Counted from the stretch's first letter, positions 42,774 to 51,200 are shown. The stretch is 64,000 nt of DNA from Streptomyces xantholiticus (GCF_014651015.1 NZ_BMWB01000028.1:1-64000); one strand, 5' to 3'. Translations and numbers: made by a program. Notes: generated by a model from the letters alone, not told the origin.

Positions 42774-43616
42774 CTACTGATCCGTGGCGGACCCCTGGCG
42801 GTGTGTGGCGTGGAGGCTGCCGAGCAGGGCTAGTGCCTGGGCGCTGAGGCTTCCCGGTTCGGCGTGGTAGATCACCAGCTGCTGGCCCGGCGCTCCGCGG
42901 ACGTCGAAGGTCTGGAAGGTGAGCGCGAGAGGCCCGACCTCGGGGTGGAGAAGCTCCTTGCCGTCACGGGTCTTCCCGTGCACGGTGTGCGAGGACCACA
43001 GGGCGGCGAACTCCTCGCTCGCCTCGGCCAGGGAGCCGACGAGGTCGTGCAGGCGCCGATAGTGCGGGTCCAGGCCCATGGCGTGGCGCAATCCGGCGAC
43101 GACTGCCTCGGCTGCCCGCCCCCATTGCGTGAAGAAGCTCCGGGCGGCCGGGTCGAGGAAGGTCATGCGGGCCATGTTGTCCACGTTCTCGAACGGTGAG
43201 AACAGTGCGTCGGCCAGAGCGTTCGAGGCCAGGAAGTCGTTGGCCGGGTTCAGGACGAACGCCGCGGCGTTCGGGTATCCGTCCAGCAGCTGCCGCAGCG
43301 CAGGACTGACCGTTTCCCGCGGCTGTGGCCGCTCACCCTCCGGTGCGGTGCCCGCCAAGCGGAACATGTGTTCCCGCGCTTCGTCATCCATCCGCAGCGC
43401 GCTGCTGATGGACTCGAGGATCTGCGGGGAGGGACTGCGCTCGCGGCCCTGTTCGAGACGGGCGTAGTAGTCGCTGTTCATGCCGGCCAGGACGGCGACC
43501 TCTTCCCGCCGCAGCCCTGCCACCCGGCGGGCGCCGTAGGAAGCGAGCCCGACGTCATCGGGCCGCAGACGGGCGCGGTGGGCGCGCAGGAAGTCTCCGA
43601 GATCGTTGCTGGTCAC
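42774..43616 (-). CDS. XRE-family regulator with MmyB-like ligand domain
   Basis: A 280-residue protein. The N-terminal helix-turn-helix reads ASYGARRVAGLRREEVAVLA, then GMNSDYYARLEQGRERSPSP. The C-terminal 190 residues form an MmyB-like PAS-type ligand pocket (LNPANDFLASNALADALFSP, LGSLAEASEEFAALWSSHTV, HPEVGPLALTFQTFDV). These proteins often control a divergent small target gene and bind fatty acids or other ligands. Here a perfect inverted repeat lies between it and the Atu4866-type gene. Confidence 0.9.
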   Translation of the reverse strand: MTSNDLGDFLRAHRARLRPDDVGLASYGARRVAGLRREEVAVLAGMNSDYYARLEQGRERSPSPQILESISSALRMDDEAREHMFRLAGTAPEGERPQPRETVSPALRQLLDGYPNAAAFVLNPANDFLASNALADALFSPFENVDNMARMTFLDPAARSFFTQWGRAAEAVVAGLRHAMGLDPHYRRLHDLVGSLAEASEEFAALWSSHTVHGKTRDGKELLHPEVGPLALTFQTFDVRGAPGQQLVIYHAEPGSLSAQALALLGSLHATHRQGSATDQ

Positions 43617-43645
43617 CCCTTCAGGCTATGTCGCTCCCTACCCGC

Positions 43646-43672
43646 GTGCCTGGGTGCGCCGTACCCAGGCAC
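43646..43672. promoter_or_regulatory. Perfect inverted repeat operator between XRE and Atu4866 genes
   Basis: GTGCCTGGGT (43646-43655) and ACCCAGGCAC (43663-43672) are perfect 10-base arms around a seven-base spacer, in the 126-base divergent gap. It fits an operator for the XRE regulator. Confidence 0.7.
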
Positions 43673-43742
43673 GACTTGTCCTGGCTCACTTCCCCCGGCC
43701 CGCCCAGGCTGGTGACCAGCACCCGCGAACAAGAAGGAGCGC

Positions 43743-44036
43743 ATGGTGAGGAAGCAGTCGAGCCCGCCGGAGGAAGCCACCGGGCGAAGGGACGCTGACG
43801 CGGACGTGGTCGGGATGTGGGTGACCGCGGACGGGCACATCCGGCAGGAACTCCGAGCCGACGGCCGCTACGACGAGGCGCGCGGCAACCGCCGCAGCGC
43901 CTACACCGGCCGTTACGCCGTCACCGGCCATCACATCGACTACGTCGACGACACCGGCTTCACCGCCACCGGCGACATCCGCGACGGCGTGCTCTTCCAC
44001 GAGCACCTCGTCCTCTACAAGGAGGAACAGGCATGA
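43743..44036 (+). CDS. Atu4866-domain protein
   Basis: A 97-residue protein whose core VVGMWVTADGHIRQELRADG, RYDEARGNRRSAYTGRYAVT, GHHIDYVDDTGFTATGDI matches the small Atu4866 family, a lipocalin-like beta-barrel of unknown role. In many actinobacteria it lies opposite an XRE/MmyB regulator, as here, and is its probable target. AAGAAGGAGC precedes the ATG. Confidence 0.8.
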   Translation: MVRKQSSPPEEATGRRDADADVVGMWVTADGHIRQELRADGRYDEARGNRRSAYTGRYAVTGHHIDYVDDTGFTATGDIRDGVLFHEHLVLYKEEQA

Positions 44037-44075
44037 CACACCCGGCCAAGACGTACGAAGAGCCTTCCGACCTGC

Positions 44076-44138
44076 GAAGCCGGTGGTCATGCCCCTGATC
44101 AGCGGTCTGTCGATGCCGCCGGAGCAGGCGACACCACC
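44076..44138 (+). repeat. Dispersed repeat, copy 1 (second at 59290-59352)
   Basis: About 80% identical over some 63 bases to 59290-59352; both contain ATCAGCGGTC, GTCGATGCC and GACACCACCC in the same spacing. Similarity continues weakly for another 100 bases. Neither copy lies in a supported gene. Confidence 0.55.
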
Positions 44139-44787
44139 CTCCAGGCCATGCGTTCGGCAGGGGGAAGGGTCATGCCGACTCCGGAGGCAGGGCGCCCCAC
44201 TGCGGGGCCACCAACCAATGGGGCAGACGTGCCTGCCATCCGGCGTCGGTGATGCGGTGCACGCCGTTTCCATCGGGCGCCGAGCGACACGTTTGATTGC
44301 GCGGAGGCGGGCCATCACGGCGGCGTGACCGGTGACGATGCGCTCGGTGTTGCTGTCGGATGCGCGCGCCGGTGGGATGAGGGTCACTGCAGAGTGCTCC
44401 ATGCGGGGAGGTCGGGCAGCACGCCGCGCAGGCCTGCGACAGCGTCATGCGAGATCAGCCTCTTCTGGCCACCCCGTGGCTGCCCTGATCCCGAGCGCGT
44501 CGCCCAGGTCGTCGAGGCGATCGGCCGACTGCCGGCAGAAGTGAGGACTGCCTTCTGCGCCGCGAGCACCCTTCCAACCGCGATGGGGGAGCGCCGCGCC
44601 CCGCAGCAACTCCAGCAGCCGCCCGGTGTTCGGCCGGCGCCTTGGCTCGCCGGGCGGAAGGGTGACGGCGACGTCTGGAAGGCGACGACGTTCGCACCGA
44701 AGGTCACCACAACGTCACTTCCGCGTGCGCTCAATGCAACCGCGCTAAACTGCCGAGGAGTTGACCACGAACGGGGGAGAGGTATCT
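44139..44787. other. Degenerate region with coding debris
   Basis: A minus-strand frame at 44318-44402 begins like a small protein (MEHSAVTLIPPARASDSNTE) and, after a frameshift near 44280, continues as GNGVHRITDAGWQARLPHWL with VAPQWG. This suggests a broken gene. The left part of it overlaps the dispersed repeat. Between 44402 and 44760 no frame is convincing. The lipoprotein's ribosome-binding site GGGGGAGAGG is at 44772-44781. Confidence 0.35.
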
Positions 44788-46053
44788 ATGCGAGCCGCTT
44801 GCCGGTCTGTCATGTGCCTGACGGTCGCACTCGTCTTGAGCGGCCTCGCCGGGTGCTCCGACGGCAATTCCGGGGCGGGCGGCAAGACACCGGATGCAGG
44901 CCCTAAGGGCAAGTCCGAAACCAGTGCGAAGGCCTTCGACCCTCCGCTGAAGTTCGGCAAGGGCGTGAAGCTGGCGCGTGACGAGGACGTGAAGACCTGG
45001 GGATTCGCGCCGCTGGGCCCCAAGGTCTACGTGCGGACGGACAAGGGCCTCGATGCCTACGACACCGGATCCGGGCGCAAGCTCTGGTCGTCCGCCCTGG
45101 ACCGGAAGAACCGTTACACCGGTACCGCGGGAGTCCCGGAAGACAACCGTCACATCCCCCCGGTGTTCGCGCAGCTGGGCGAACGTACGGAAGCGCTCTT
45201 CGCGTACACCGATTCCACGAAGGGCTCCGGCACAAACGTCGACCGGACCGATGTCTATCTGCGCGCTGTGGACACGGACAGCGGCAAGGTGTCCTGGACG
45301 ACACGGTTGCCGGAGCCGACCGGCATGACCATCACCGACATGGAGCCGACCGTCGTCGGGGCGGAGAACGGAACAGCGGTCGTCGCGGCCTTTGCCTACC
45401 CTGACAACTCAACGGACAGCGACAGTGCTGTCACCTACGCCGTTGACCTGAGCACTCGTCAGGTGACGTGGAAGCAACAGGGCTTCGCGGCCGCCGCGGT
45501 CGACAGCGGTACCGTTGTCGGTGCACAGGTGCCTGACCGGGCGACATTCGGGCAACTCGGTGCCTGGCGCGCCGAGGAGGGTGACCTCGCTCGCGCAGGC
45601 CGTGCAGTCGCCGATGGGACGGTGCGCTGGAAGGACGAGGGCCACTCGTCCGTGGAGGTCGAACGCGTGGGAGGCGGCTTGTTCACCTCGGAATCCGCGC
45701 TGTACGACATCCGTACGGGCAAGGCCATTGCTGGGGTCGCCGGCGCCTACCTGACGTGCGACTACGACCAGCAGTCGGTGGTTGTTTGCGCCAGCGACGG
45801 GACAGTGCGGGGGGTGGACACCAGCAGCCGCAAGGTGCTGTGGACCATCTCCGAGGAAGACACTTCTCGTAAGATGCCGACGATTCAGGCTGCTTGGCAC
45901 GGTGCCGTCTACGCACATGCCGGCCCCGACTATGTCGTCCTTGATGCCAAGACGGGGAAGGATCGCAAGACCTTCAGCGGCCCGCATCTGTTCCTGGTCA
46001 ACGAGTACGCCGGAATGGATCTTGACATGGTCGCCTATCCAGCCACCGGCTGA
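44788..46053 (+). CDS. Lipoprotein with PQQ-like beta-propeller repeats
   Basis: A 421-residue lipoprotein: signal VMCLTVALVLSGLAGC with lipobox LAGC, then a Gly/Lys-rich linker. The body repeats strands of the type VYVRTDKGLDAYDTGSGRKL, VYLRAVDTDSGKVSWTTRLP, YAVDLSTRQVTWKQQGFAAA and VRGVDTSSRKVLWTISEED, the blade signature of PQQ/YVTN-like propellers. It would sit on the outer face of the membrane. ATG at 44788 follows GGGGGAGAGG. Similar lipoproteins occur near Ser/Thr kinases in Streptomyces, but none is adjacent. Function unknown. Confidence 0.8.
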   Translation: MRAACRSVMCLTVALVLSGLAGCSDGNSGAGGKTPDAGPKGKSETSAKAFDPPLKFGKGVKLARDEDVKTWGFAPLGPKVYVRTDKGLDAYDTGSGRKLWSSALDRKNRYTGTAGVPEDNRHIPPVFAQLGERTEALFAYTDSTKGSGTNVDRTDVYLRAVDTDSGKVSWTTRLPEPTGMTITDMEPTVVGAENGTAVVAAFAYPDNSTDSDSAVTYAVDLSTRQVTWKQQGFAAAAVDSGTVVGAQVPDRATFGQLGAWRAEEGDLARAGRAVADGTVRWKDEGHSSVEVERVGGGLFTSESALYDIRTGKAIAGVAGAYLTCDYDQQSVVVCASDGTVRGVDTSSRKVLWTISEEDTSRKMPTIQAAWHGAVYAHAGPDYVVLDAKTGKDRKTFSGPHLFLVNEYAGMDLDMVAYPATG

Positions 46054-46062
46054 TCCGTCGAA

Positions 46063-46370
46063 TCCTCGGTGGCAGTGGGCGGCGACTTTGTCGAGCGTCT
46101 CGTCGGCGGTCTTGGTCCGGACGAAGGCCGGTTGTACAGGTGACCGTTGGTCACGATCTCGGGGGCGAAGAGCCTTCGGAGGTCGTGCGGGGGTGAACTT
46201 GGTGCCGGCGAACGCCGCGTTCGACTCGGCGATCTCCTAGCGGATGCGGGCGAGCATGTTCAGGACCGTCCCCGGCAGGACGGACCGGCGGGTGCCCATC
46301 TGCCGCTGCCGGCCGCCTAGACGGGCCCGCAGCGTCCAGCACCTGAGCGTCTTGGGGTCATCGTTCATTC
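46063..46370 (-). pseudogene. Tyrosine recombinase/integrase remnant
   Basis: The minus strand reads LGGRQRQMGTRRSVLPGTVL, NMLARIR, an in-frame stop, then EIAESNAAFAGTKFTP. After a one-base shift HDLRRLFAPEIVTNGHL follows. FTP-HDLRRLFA-EIV-NG is the box II region of a phage-type integrase (H-D-L-R-R). The downstream His and Tyr motifs are not recognisable. A stop codon plus a frameshift show it is dead. The type differs from the remnant at 33745-33990. Confidence 0.65.
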
Positions 46371-46691
46371 CGATCCCACTCGCCACGGTCGGACAGACTT
46401 CGACAGCACACAGCGCAAGCATCGGGCCGGCACCTGTCCGAGGTGTATGCGCTGGACGACAAGGCCCTCAAACCCTTGGCTTCGCTCTCGGCCGCCGGCT
46501 CGCCACCAAGCGCTCGAACGCTGACCAACTCACCCCCGGCGGCGGACAGGGACTGCATGAGCTCGATCCGACCAGCCGCAGCAAGATTCCAGAGGGGCGG
46601 TCAGCATCTGCGATGCCACCATGACAGCTCCGGACCTGTCTGTTCGTGAGGCGTTCGTCTGAGGTGCAACCCGCCGCGGGGCGCGGCGACG
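46371..46691. other. Intergenic, no gene seen
   Basis: Between the integrase remnant and the SUKH gene. Frames on both strands give low-complexity Arg/Pro/Ser translations without motifs. Confidence 0.3.
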
Positions 46692-47210
46692 CTACGGCTG
46701 GTCGCTGACGCGGCCGAGCGCGCGCAGGACCTGCCACCAAGGGTCGGTGCTGTCCGCTCCGGTGACGCGGGTGTAGCCGGGGCCGAAGACGCACTCCAGC
46801 AGGAACGAGTCCATGTCGTCGCCCCACTGCTCGAAGTCGGTGCTGTGCGACCACATGACACCGCGATCCGGGAAGCCCCAGATCGTGCCGTCCTCGCGAC
46901 GCATGAACAGCGGGTCGTCGCTGACCTTGCCGATGCAGAACCAGTCCTGCTCCCCGAGCGGGACCGGCGCGTCCGGAAGGGTGTCGGCGTAGAACTGCGA
47001 CTTCGGGGCCGCCTTTCCGCTGAACAGGGCGATGAGCCCGAAGTTGGCCCCGTCGGCGTCCCTGAGGAAGTCCTGGTAGGGGGCGGGAATGGAGGGGGCC
47101 GGGATCTTGCCGCCGAGACCCTGGGGGACCTGGTTCATCATCTCCCACTCCATCTCCTGGGGGAGAAGGTCGCGGGCAGCGGCGAGCAGGCTCCGTACTT
47201 CGTTGCCGGG
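46692..47210 (-). CDS. SMI1/KNR4-like (SUKH) protein
   Basis: A 172-residue protein with SUKH-superfamily features: IPAPYQDFLRDADGANFGLI (the early P-x-x-Y/L-x-x-F-L...G motif), a central YADTLPDAPVPLGEQDWFCI, and GTIWGFPDRGVMWSHSTDFE with W and D/E late. SUKH proteins are frequently immunity proteins against contact-dependent toxins or housekeeping scaffolds. No toxin gene is adjacent, so its role is open. GTG at 47210 has GAAGGAA eight bases upstream. Confidence 0.65.
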   Translation of the reverse strand, partial: PGNEVRSLLAAARDLLPQEMEWEMMNQVPQGLGGKIPAPSIPAPYQDFLRDADGANFGLIALFSGKAAPKSQFYADTLPDAPVPLGEQDWFCIGKVSDDPLFMRREDGTIWGFPDRGVMWSHSTDFEQWGDDMDSFLLECVFGPGYTRVTGADSTDPWWQVLRALGRVSDQP

Positions 47211-47307
47211 CACTGTGGTGTTCCTTCGATCTTGATTCTCAGCGGAGTGTAATCGGTGAGCCGCTGCAGGGCATCGGCCACTCATCCAGGACTCTTGGGC
47301 AGACGCG

Positions 47308-48255
47308 TCATGCGGCACCGTCGGATAGCCGGATGGGAACGCCGGTGAGCTTCTCGGACAGCTCCCACAGCCGGCGGGCGGTGGTGGTGTCACGGATGGC
47401 GCGCTCCTGGTTGCGCAGGACGGGCTCGCCGTGTAGCTGGAGTGGCCCGTCGGGCACGACGTACGCTCCGCCGGGCAGGTCAGGGACGGTCGCGGCGTAC
47501 AGGGAGGTCTTGGCGCCTTCGGGGGTCGGGCGGAAGGCGACGCGGACCAGCATCCGGGTCAACGCTCCATAGAGTCGACCTCGGTTGCCGTTGGCGCCGC
47601 CGGTGAGAACGTTGGTGCGGGTGAGGCCGGGGGCGACGCCCATGCTGCGCAGCCTCAGGCCGGCGGCGTCGGCTCGGCGTTGCAGTTCGGTGGCGAAGTA
47701 GAGGTTGGCGCGCTTGGACTGCAAGTAGGCGAACATGGCGCGATAGCGGCCTTCGGCGTTGAGGTTGTCCAGGTCGAAGCGGGCGAACCGTTGGCCTTCG
47801 CTGCTGACGGTGACCACCCGCGGATCGGGCGAGGCGAGCAGATGGGGCAGCATCAGCCCGGTCAGGGCGAAGGTGCCCAGGTGGTTGATCCCGAACTGCG
47901 ACTCGAAGCCATCGGCGGTCCGGGCAAACGGCACCATCGCCACGCCGGCGTTGTTGACCAGCAGATCGAGCCGGTCATGGTCCCAGCCGTCGGCGAAGGC
48001 GCGTATGGAGGCAAGATCGGCCAGGTCGAGGAGGCGCACCTCGGCACGGGCGCCGGGTTCCTGGGCGAACAGCCGATCCAGGGCGGCCTGCCCCCGTTGG
48101 CGACTGCGGCAGGCCAGCACGACATGGGCGCCCCGGCGAGCGAGTGCCTCTGCTGTCACCTGTCCGATGCCGCTGTTGGCTCCGGTCACCACTGCCAGGC
48201 GGCCGGATTGGTCGGGGATGGAGTTGAGGGTCCAAGTACGGGAAGCGCTGGGCAT
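47308..48255 (-). CDS. Short-chain dehydrogenase/reductase
   Basis: A 315-residue SDR. The Rossmann motif VVTGANSGIGQVTAEALARR starts near residue 22, NNAGVAMV follows, and the catalytic pair lies in YLQSKRANL (Y-x-x-x-K) after VTVSSEGQRF. The extended C-terminus is of the retinol-dehydrogenase/WWOX-like type. Substrate unknown. ATG at 48255 begins the conserved part; the longer frame would run through the divergent promoter. Two copies of a GCAAC...GTTGC operator lie between it and a TetR gene, so it is very probably TetR-repressed. Confidence 0.85.
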   Translation of the reverse strand: MPSASRTWTLNSIPDQSGRLAVVTGANSGIGQVTAEALARRGAHVVLACRSRQRGQAALDRLFAQEPGARAEVRLLDLADLASIRAFADGWDHDRLDLLVNNAGVAMVPFARTADGFESQFGINHLGTFALTGLMLPHLLASPDPRVVTVSSEGQRFARFDLDNLNAEGRYRAMFAYLQSKRANLYFATELQRRADAAGLRLRSMGVAPGLTRTNVLTGGANGNRGRLYGALTRMLVRVAFRPTPEGAKTSLYAATVPDLPGGAYVVPDGPLQLHGEPVLRNQERAIRDTTTARRLWELSEKLTGVPIRLSDGAA

Positions 48256-48315
48256 GGCCTTCCTTCTCCTAGGTTGAGGGCGTCCGGCGCGCAGCTGGAC
48301 GGGAACCCTCTCAAT

Positions 48316-48381
48316 GCAACTTCTAGTTGCGATAGGCTGGAGCCTGACACGTGAATGCCCACTAACGCAACTAGGAGTTGC
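48316..48381. promoter_or_regulatory. Two palindromic TetR operators
   Basis: GCAAC-ttcta-GTTGC at 48316-48330 and GCAACT-agg-AGTTGC at 48367-48381 share arms and spacing. One lies near the SDR side, the other ends one base before the TetR start codon. The pair fits joint repression of both divergent genes. Confidence 0.75.
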
Positions 48382-48382
48382 A

Positions 48383-49036
48383 ATGGAGTCGGGTTCCTCC
48401 GGACCCACCCGCCCGGTCGGGCGCGGCCGCAAGGCACAGGCGGCGGTGCGCGCCGCCACCCTCGCCGAGTTGCTGGACCGGGGATATGCCGAGCTGACCG
48501 TCGAGGGTGTGGCCCAGCGGGCCGGGGTGCACAAAACGACGGTCTACCGGCGCTGGAAGGATCGCGCGAGCCTGGTCGTGGACGCGCTTGCCGAGCACTT
48601 CGCCGCCGACATCCCAACTCCGGACACCGGAGCCATCGAGACCGACCTGCGGGCGCTCGCGCGGGCGCTGGCGCAAAGCATGACAGGCCCGGTGGGCAGG
48701 GCGGTGCAGACCGCGATGTACTCCGACGCAGGTCGGCTGCCGGAGATCGCCGAGGCGCGACGGCGGGTCTTCGCCGACCGGTTCCGGCGGGCCGAGCCCG
48801 TGATCACCCGCGCCATCGAGCGAGGCGAACTCCCGGCGGAGACTGATCCGGTCGAGCTGCTCAAAACGCTGGCCGCACCGATCTACTTCCGGTTGTTGGT
48901 CAGCGCCGATCCGATCGAGGAGGCCACCGCCGACCAGGCCGTGCGGATCACGCTCGCCGCCGCCCGCGCCGGCGCCCTGGTACAGGGCTCCGCCGTAGCC
49001 GTCAAGGCGGCCGGAGCGGATGCCGACCAGCCATGA
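48383..49036 (+). CDS. TetR-family regulator (divergent from SDR)
   Basis: A 217-residue protein. The N-terminal helix-turn-helix reads LLDRGYAELTVEGVAQRAGV, then HKTTVYRRWKDRASLVVDAL. The C-terminal ligand domain is of the TetR_C_11-like type (TGPVGRAVQTAMYSDAGRLP, DRFRRAEPVITRAIERGELP). It is expected to repress itself and the SDR gene through the two operators; the inducer is unknown. The ATG overlaps the end of the proximal operator, suggesting a leaderless or very short leader. Confidence 0.9.
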   Translation: MESGSSGPTRPVGRGRKAQAAVRAATLAELLDRGYAELTVEGVAQRAGVHKTTVYRRWKDRASLVVDALAEHFAADIPTPDTGAIETDLRALARALAQSMTGPVGRAVQTAMYSDAGRLPEIAEARRRVFADRFRRAEPVITRAIERGELPAETDPVELLKTLAAPIYFRLLVSADPIEEATADQAVRITLAAARAGALVQGSAVAVKAAGADADQP

Positions 49037-49139
49037 AGCGTGGCGTGCTTGCCCCTGCAGTGCCGCCGGAAGGATGTCCGGACCGGTAGTCACGCACATG
49101 CCCACGCGCGCACACTTCGCCGGGTCGCGGTCAGCGCAA

Positions 49140-49410
49140 GCCGGACAATGGGCCGTGCCGGAGCTGCTGTTGCCGAAGGCCAAGAAGCCGGACGGCCACG
49201 GATGTGGACCCGGCGGCAGCTGATGAGCGGCATACGTTCCCGGGGCCGTACCGGCATCCCACGGCGGGACATGCCGGATGAGTACGGGCCGTGGGTCGGG
49301 CGTACGACCTGTTCCGCCGCTGTCAGCGCAACGGCACCTGGCAGCGCATCTTCACCGAACTCCAAACCCGGGCCGACGGGCAGCGGATGCAGGCTTCTGC
49401 GAACTGGCTA
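49140..49410 (+). pseudogene. IS5-family transposase N-terminal remnant
   Basis: Across two frames the plus strand reads LLPKAKKP, MWTRRQLMSGIRSRGRTGIP, RRDMPDEYGPW and RAYDLFRRCQRNGTWQRIFT then ELQTRADGQ. This is the N-terminal region of a Streptomyces IS5 transposase (W-x-x-RQ-I-x-GI-x-x-x-x-RTG-x-PWRD-x-P). The DDE core is absent. It ends at the stop of the convergent TetR gene. Confidence 0.75.
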
Positions 49411-50091
49411 GGCGCTCGCGGTCTCGTCCGGGTGGAGGGCGTCGAGGATGAGGGTGAGGCCGAACGTGAACTCGTCGGCGTAGTCGTAGCCGGGCTTGAG
49501 GGCGTGCTCGGTGGCGAGCTCGGTGAGGTGGGGGTAGGCGTCGGCGGGCATCTCGCGCAGGATGGCGCCCGCGACCTCGTCCAGCTCCGCCGAGTTGCTG
49601 AACGGCAGGCTCAGCTCCTGGATCACGAAGCCGTACAGGTAACTGTCGATCAGCGAGAAGGCGTGCGCGGCCATCGGGACGGAGAAACCTCCGGCGCGCA
49701 ACGCGCCGATCACGGCGTCGTGGTGGCCCAGGGTCGCCGGGCCGGGCCGGGTGCGGGAGTCCATCAGTGCGACGGCCCAGGGATGGCGCCTGAGCACGGC
49801 ACGGGCGGAGACCGCACGCCGGCGCATGGCGCTCTTCCAGTCCGTGTCGTGCGGCGGCAGGTCGATCTCACCGAATACCGCGTCCACCATGCCGTCGAGG
49901 ATGTCCTCCCTGCCCGCGACATGGTGGTAGAGGGACATCGCCTCGACACCCAGCGGTTCGGCGATGGCCCGCATGGTGAGCGCAGCCGACCCCTTCTCGT
50001 CCGCCAGCGTCACCGCCGCGCGAATCACGCGCTCGCGACTGAGCGGCGTACGCGCCGAAGACCTGCGCCGACCTCTGCTTCCCTCGGGCAT
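49408..50091 (-). CDS. TetR-family regulator (TetR_C type)
   Basis: A 227-residue regulator. The DNA-binding domain reads RVIRAAVTLADEKGSAALTM, then RAIAEPLGVEAMSLYHHVAG followed by REDILDGMVD. The ligand domain (LMDSRTRPGPATLGHHDAVI, AFSLIDSYLYGFVIQELSLP) matches the tetracycline-repressor C-terminal type. It is divergent from an NAD(P)-binding oxidoreductase gene with two 15-base palindromes between them and should repress both. Its stop abuts IS5 debris. Confidence 0.9.
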   Translation of the reverse strand: MPEGSRGRRRSSARTPLSRERVIRAAVTLADEKGSAALTMRAIAEPLGVEAMSLYHHVAGREDILDGMVDAVFGEIDLPPHDTDWKSAMRRRAVSARAVLRRHPWAVALMDSRTRPGPATLGHHDAVIGALRAGGFSVPMAAHAFSLIDSYLYGFVIQELSLPFSNSAELDEVAGAILREMPADAYPHLTELATEHALKPGYDYADEFTFGLTLILDALHPDETASA

Positions 50092-50117
50092 CTGCCCTCC
50101 TTCTCACTCCTTGACCA

Positions 50118-50155
50118 CCTTACAAGATAAGGCTAGCTTGCCTTACAGCATAAGG
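50118..50155. promoter_or_regulatory. Two tandem 15-base TetR operators
   Basis: CCTTA-caaga-TAAGG (50118-50132) and CCTTA-cagca-TAAGG (50141-50155) are spaced 23 bases centre to centre in the 91-base gap between the divergent TetR and oxidoreductase genes. Good candidate operators. Confidence 0.8.
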
Positions 50156-50182
50156 TGGAAACTTCGGCGAAGGGGCCGCGCC

Positions 50183-50899
50183 ATGGGCACGGAGTGTGTG
50201 AGGAAGGTCTGCATCGTCGGGGCTTCGGGGAAGCTCGGGCAGTACATGGTCCGGCACGCGCTGGAACGCGGCTACGAGGTGGTCGGCGTGTGCCGGGAGC
50301 GCAGCGTGCCGAAGCTGGCCGCGTTCGAAGGCCGGATGACGGTCGTCCCCGGACACACGAACGACCCGGAGGTGATCCGGCGAGCGGTCGCCGGGTGCGA
50401 CGGGGTGCTGACGGTGCTGGCGCCCTGGGGCGTCAAGCAGTACGCGTCGGGCACGGCGCAAGCGGTGCTAGACCACGCCCGGCCGGGCGCACGCCTGGTC
50501 TTCTCCTGCGGCTGGCACATCACACGCGACGGCAAGGACATGTACTCACGGACGTTCCTGGCGGCCGTCCGGGTCGCCGCCGTGCTGGCCAAGCTGGTGC
50601 GCGCCGTCGAGATCGACGACCAGGTGGAGGCGTGCCGCCGCGTGTTCGCCAGCGACACCCGGTGGACCGTGGTGCGCGGCAGCACCCTGGAGGAGGGCGA
50701 GAGCCAGGGCCTGCCCGTATGGAGCCGGCACGTGGGCGACCCGCTACTGGCCAGCAACCTGACGCGCCGGGTGGACTTCGCGCTGTTCATGGTGGAAGCC
50801 CTCACCGACGACGCGCTCGTCCAGGAGGCCCCGGCGATCGTCGGCTGCCGCACTCCCAGCGCCCTCGCCCACACCGGCGGCCCCCACGACCACGCCTGA
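50183..50899 (+). CDS. NAD(P)-binding oxidoreductase/epimerase-like (atypical SDR)
   Basis: A 238-residue protein. The nucleotide-binding motif is VCIVGASGKLGQYMVRHALE near the N-terminus (G-x-S/G-x-x-G). It continues GYEVVGVCRERSVPKLAAFE, GCDGVLTVLAPWG and RWTVVRGSTLEEGESQGLPV, the pattern of atypical SDRs of the NmrA/BLVRB type, which lack the Y-x-x-x-K catalytic pair. It may be a flavin or quinone reductase or a redox sensor. It is probably TetR-controlled. ATG at 50183. Confidence 0.75.
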   Translation: MGTECVRKVCIVGASGKLGQYMVRHALERGYEVVGVCRERSVPKLAAFEGRMTVVPGHTNDPEVIRRAVAGCDGVLTVLAPWGVKQYASGTAQAVLDHARPGARLVFSCGWHITRDGKDMYSRTFLAAVRVAAVLAKLVRAVEIDDQVEACRRVFASDTRWTVVRGSTLEEGESQGLPVWSRHVGDPLLASNLTRRVDFALFMVEALTDDALVQEAPAIVGCRTPSALAHTGGPHDHA

Positions 50900-50904
50900 G
50901 GACT

Positions 50905-51160
50905 GCCCCCTCCGGTCGAACGTGCCGTCGGCGGAACCCGGTGTGCGGGCTCGCCCAGGAGCCGTACCGCTCCGGCACATCCCGCCAGGCCGTCCCGGCT
51001 CGGAACCTCCACACGATCCCGTTGAGCATCGTCCGGTCATCCAGCCGTGGCCGCCCCATCGACGTCCGGGGCAGCAACGGCCGCACGACGTTCCATTCGG
51101 CGTCGGACAGTTCATGGCGACCCCGCCCATCCGTGCCTGGCAACAGCGGCGCCATCCGAT
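50905..51160 (-). pseudogene. IS5-family transposase N-terminal remnant
   Basis: The minus strand reads ELSDAEWNVVRPLLPRTSMG, RPRLDDRTMLNGIVWRFRAG and TAWRDVPERYGSW. After a frameshift, ADGTFDR follows. This is the N-terminal domain of a different IS5 subgroup from the copies at 29166 and 49140 (LSD-x-EW-x-x-x-x-P-LLP). The catalytic core is absent. Confidence 0.8.
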
Positions 51161-51200
51161 CCCACCCCTCTCCGTCAACTCACCGCGACCCACCACAAGA

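Noticed and set aside
44384..44734. 116-codon minus-strand frame upstream of the lipoprotein gene
   Set aside because: No ribosome-binding site or recognisable motif, and alternative frames look equally plausible; left as unresolved debris.
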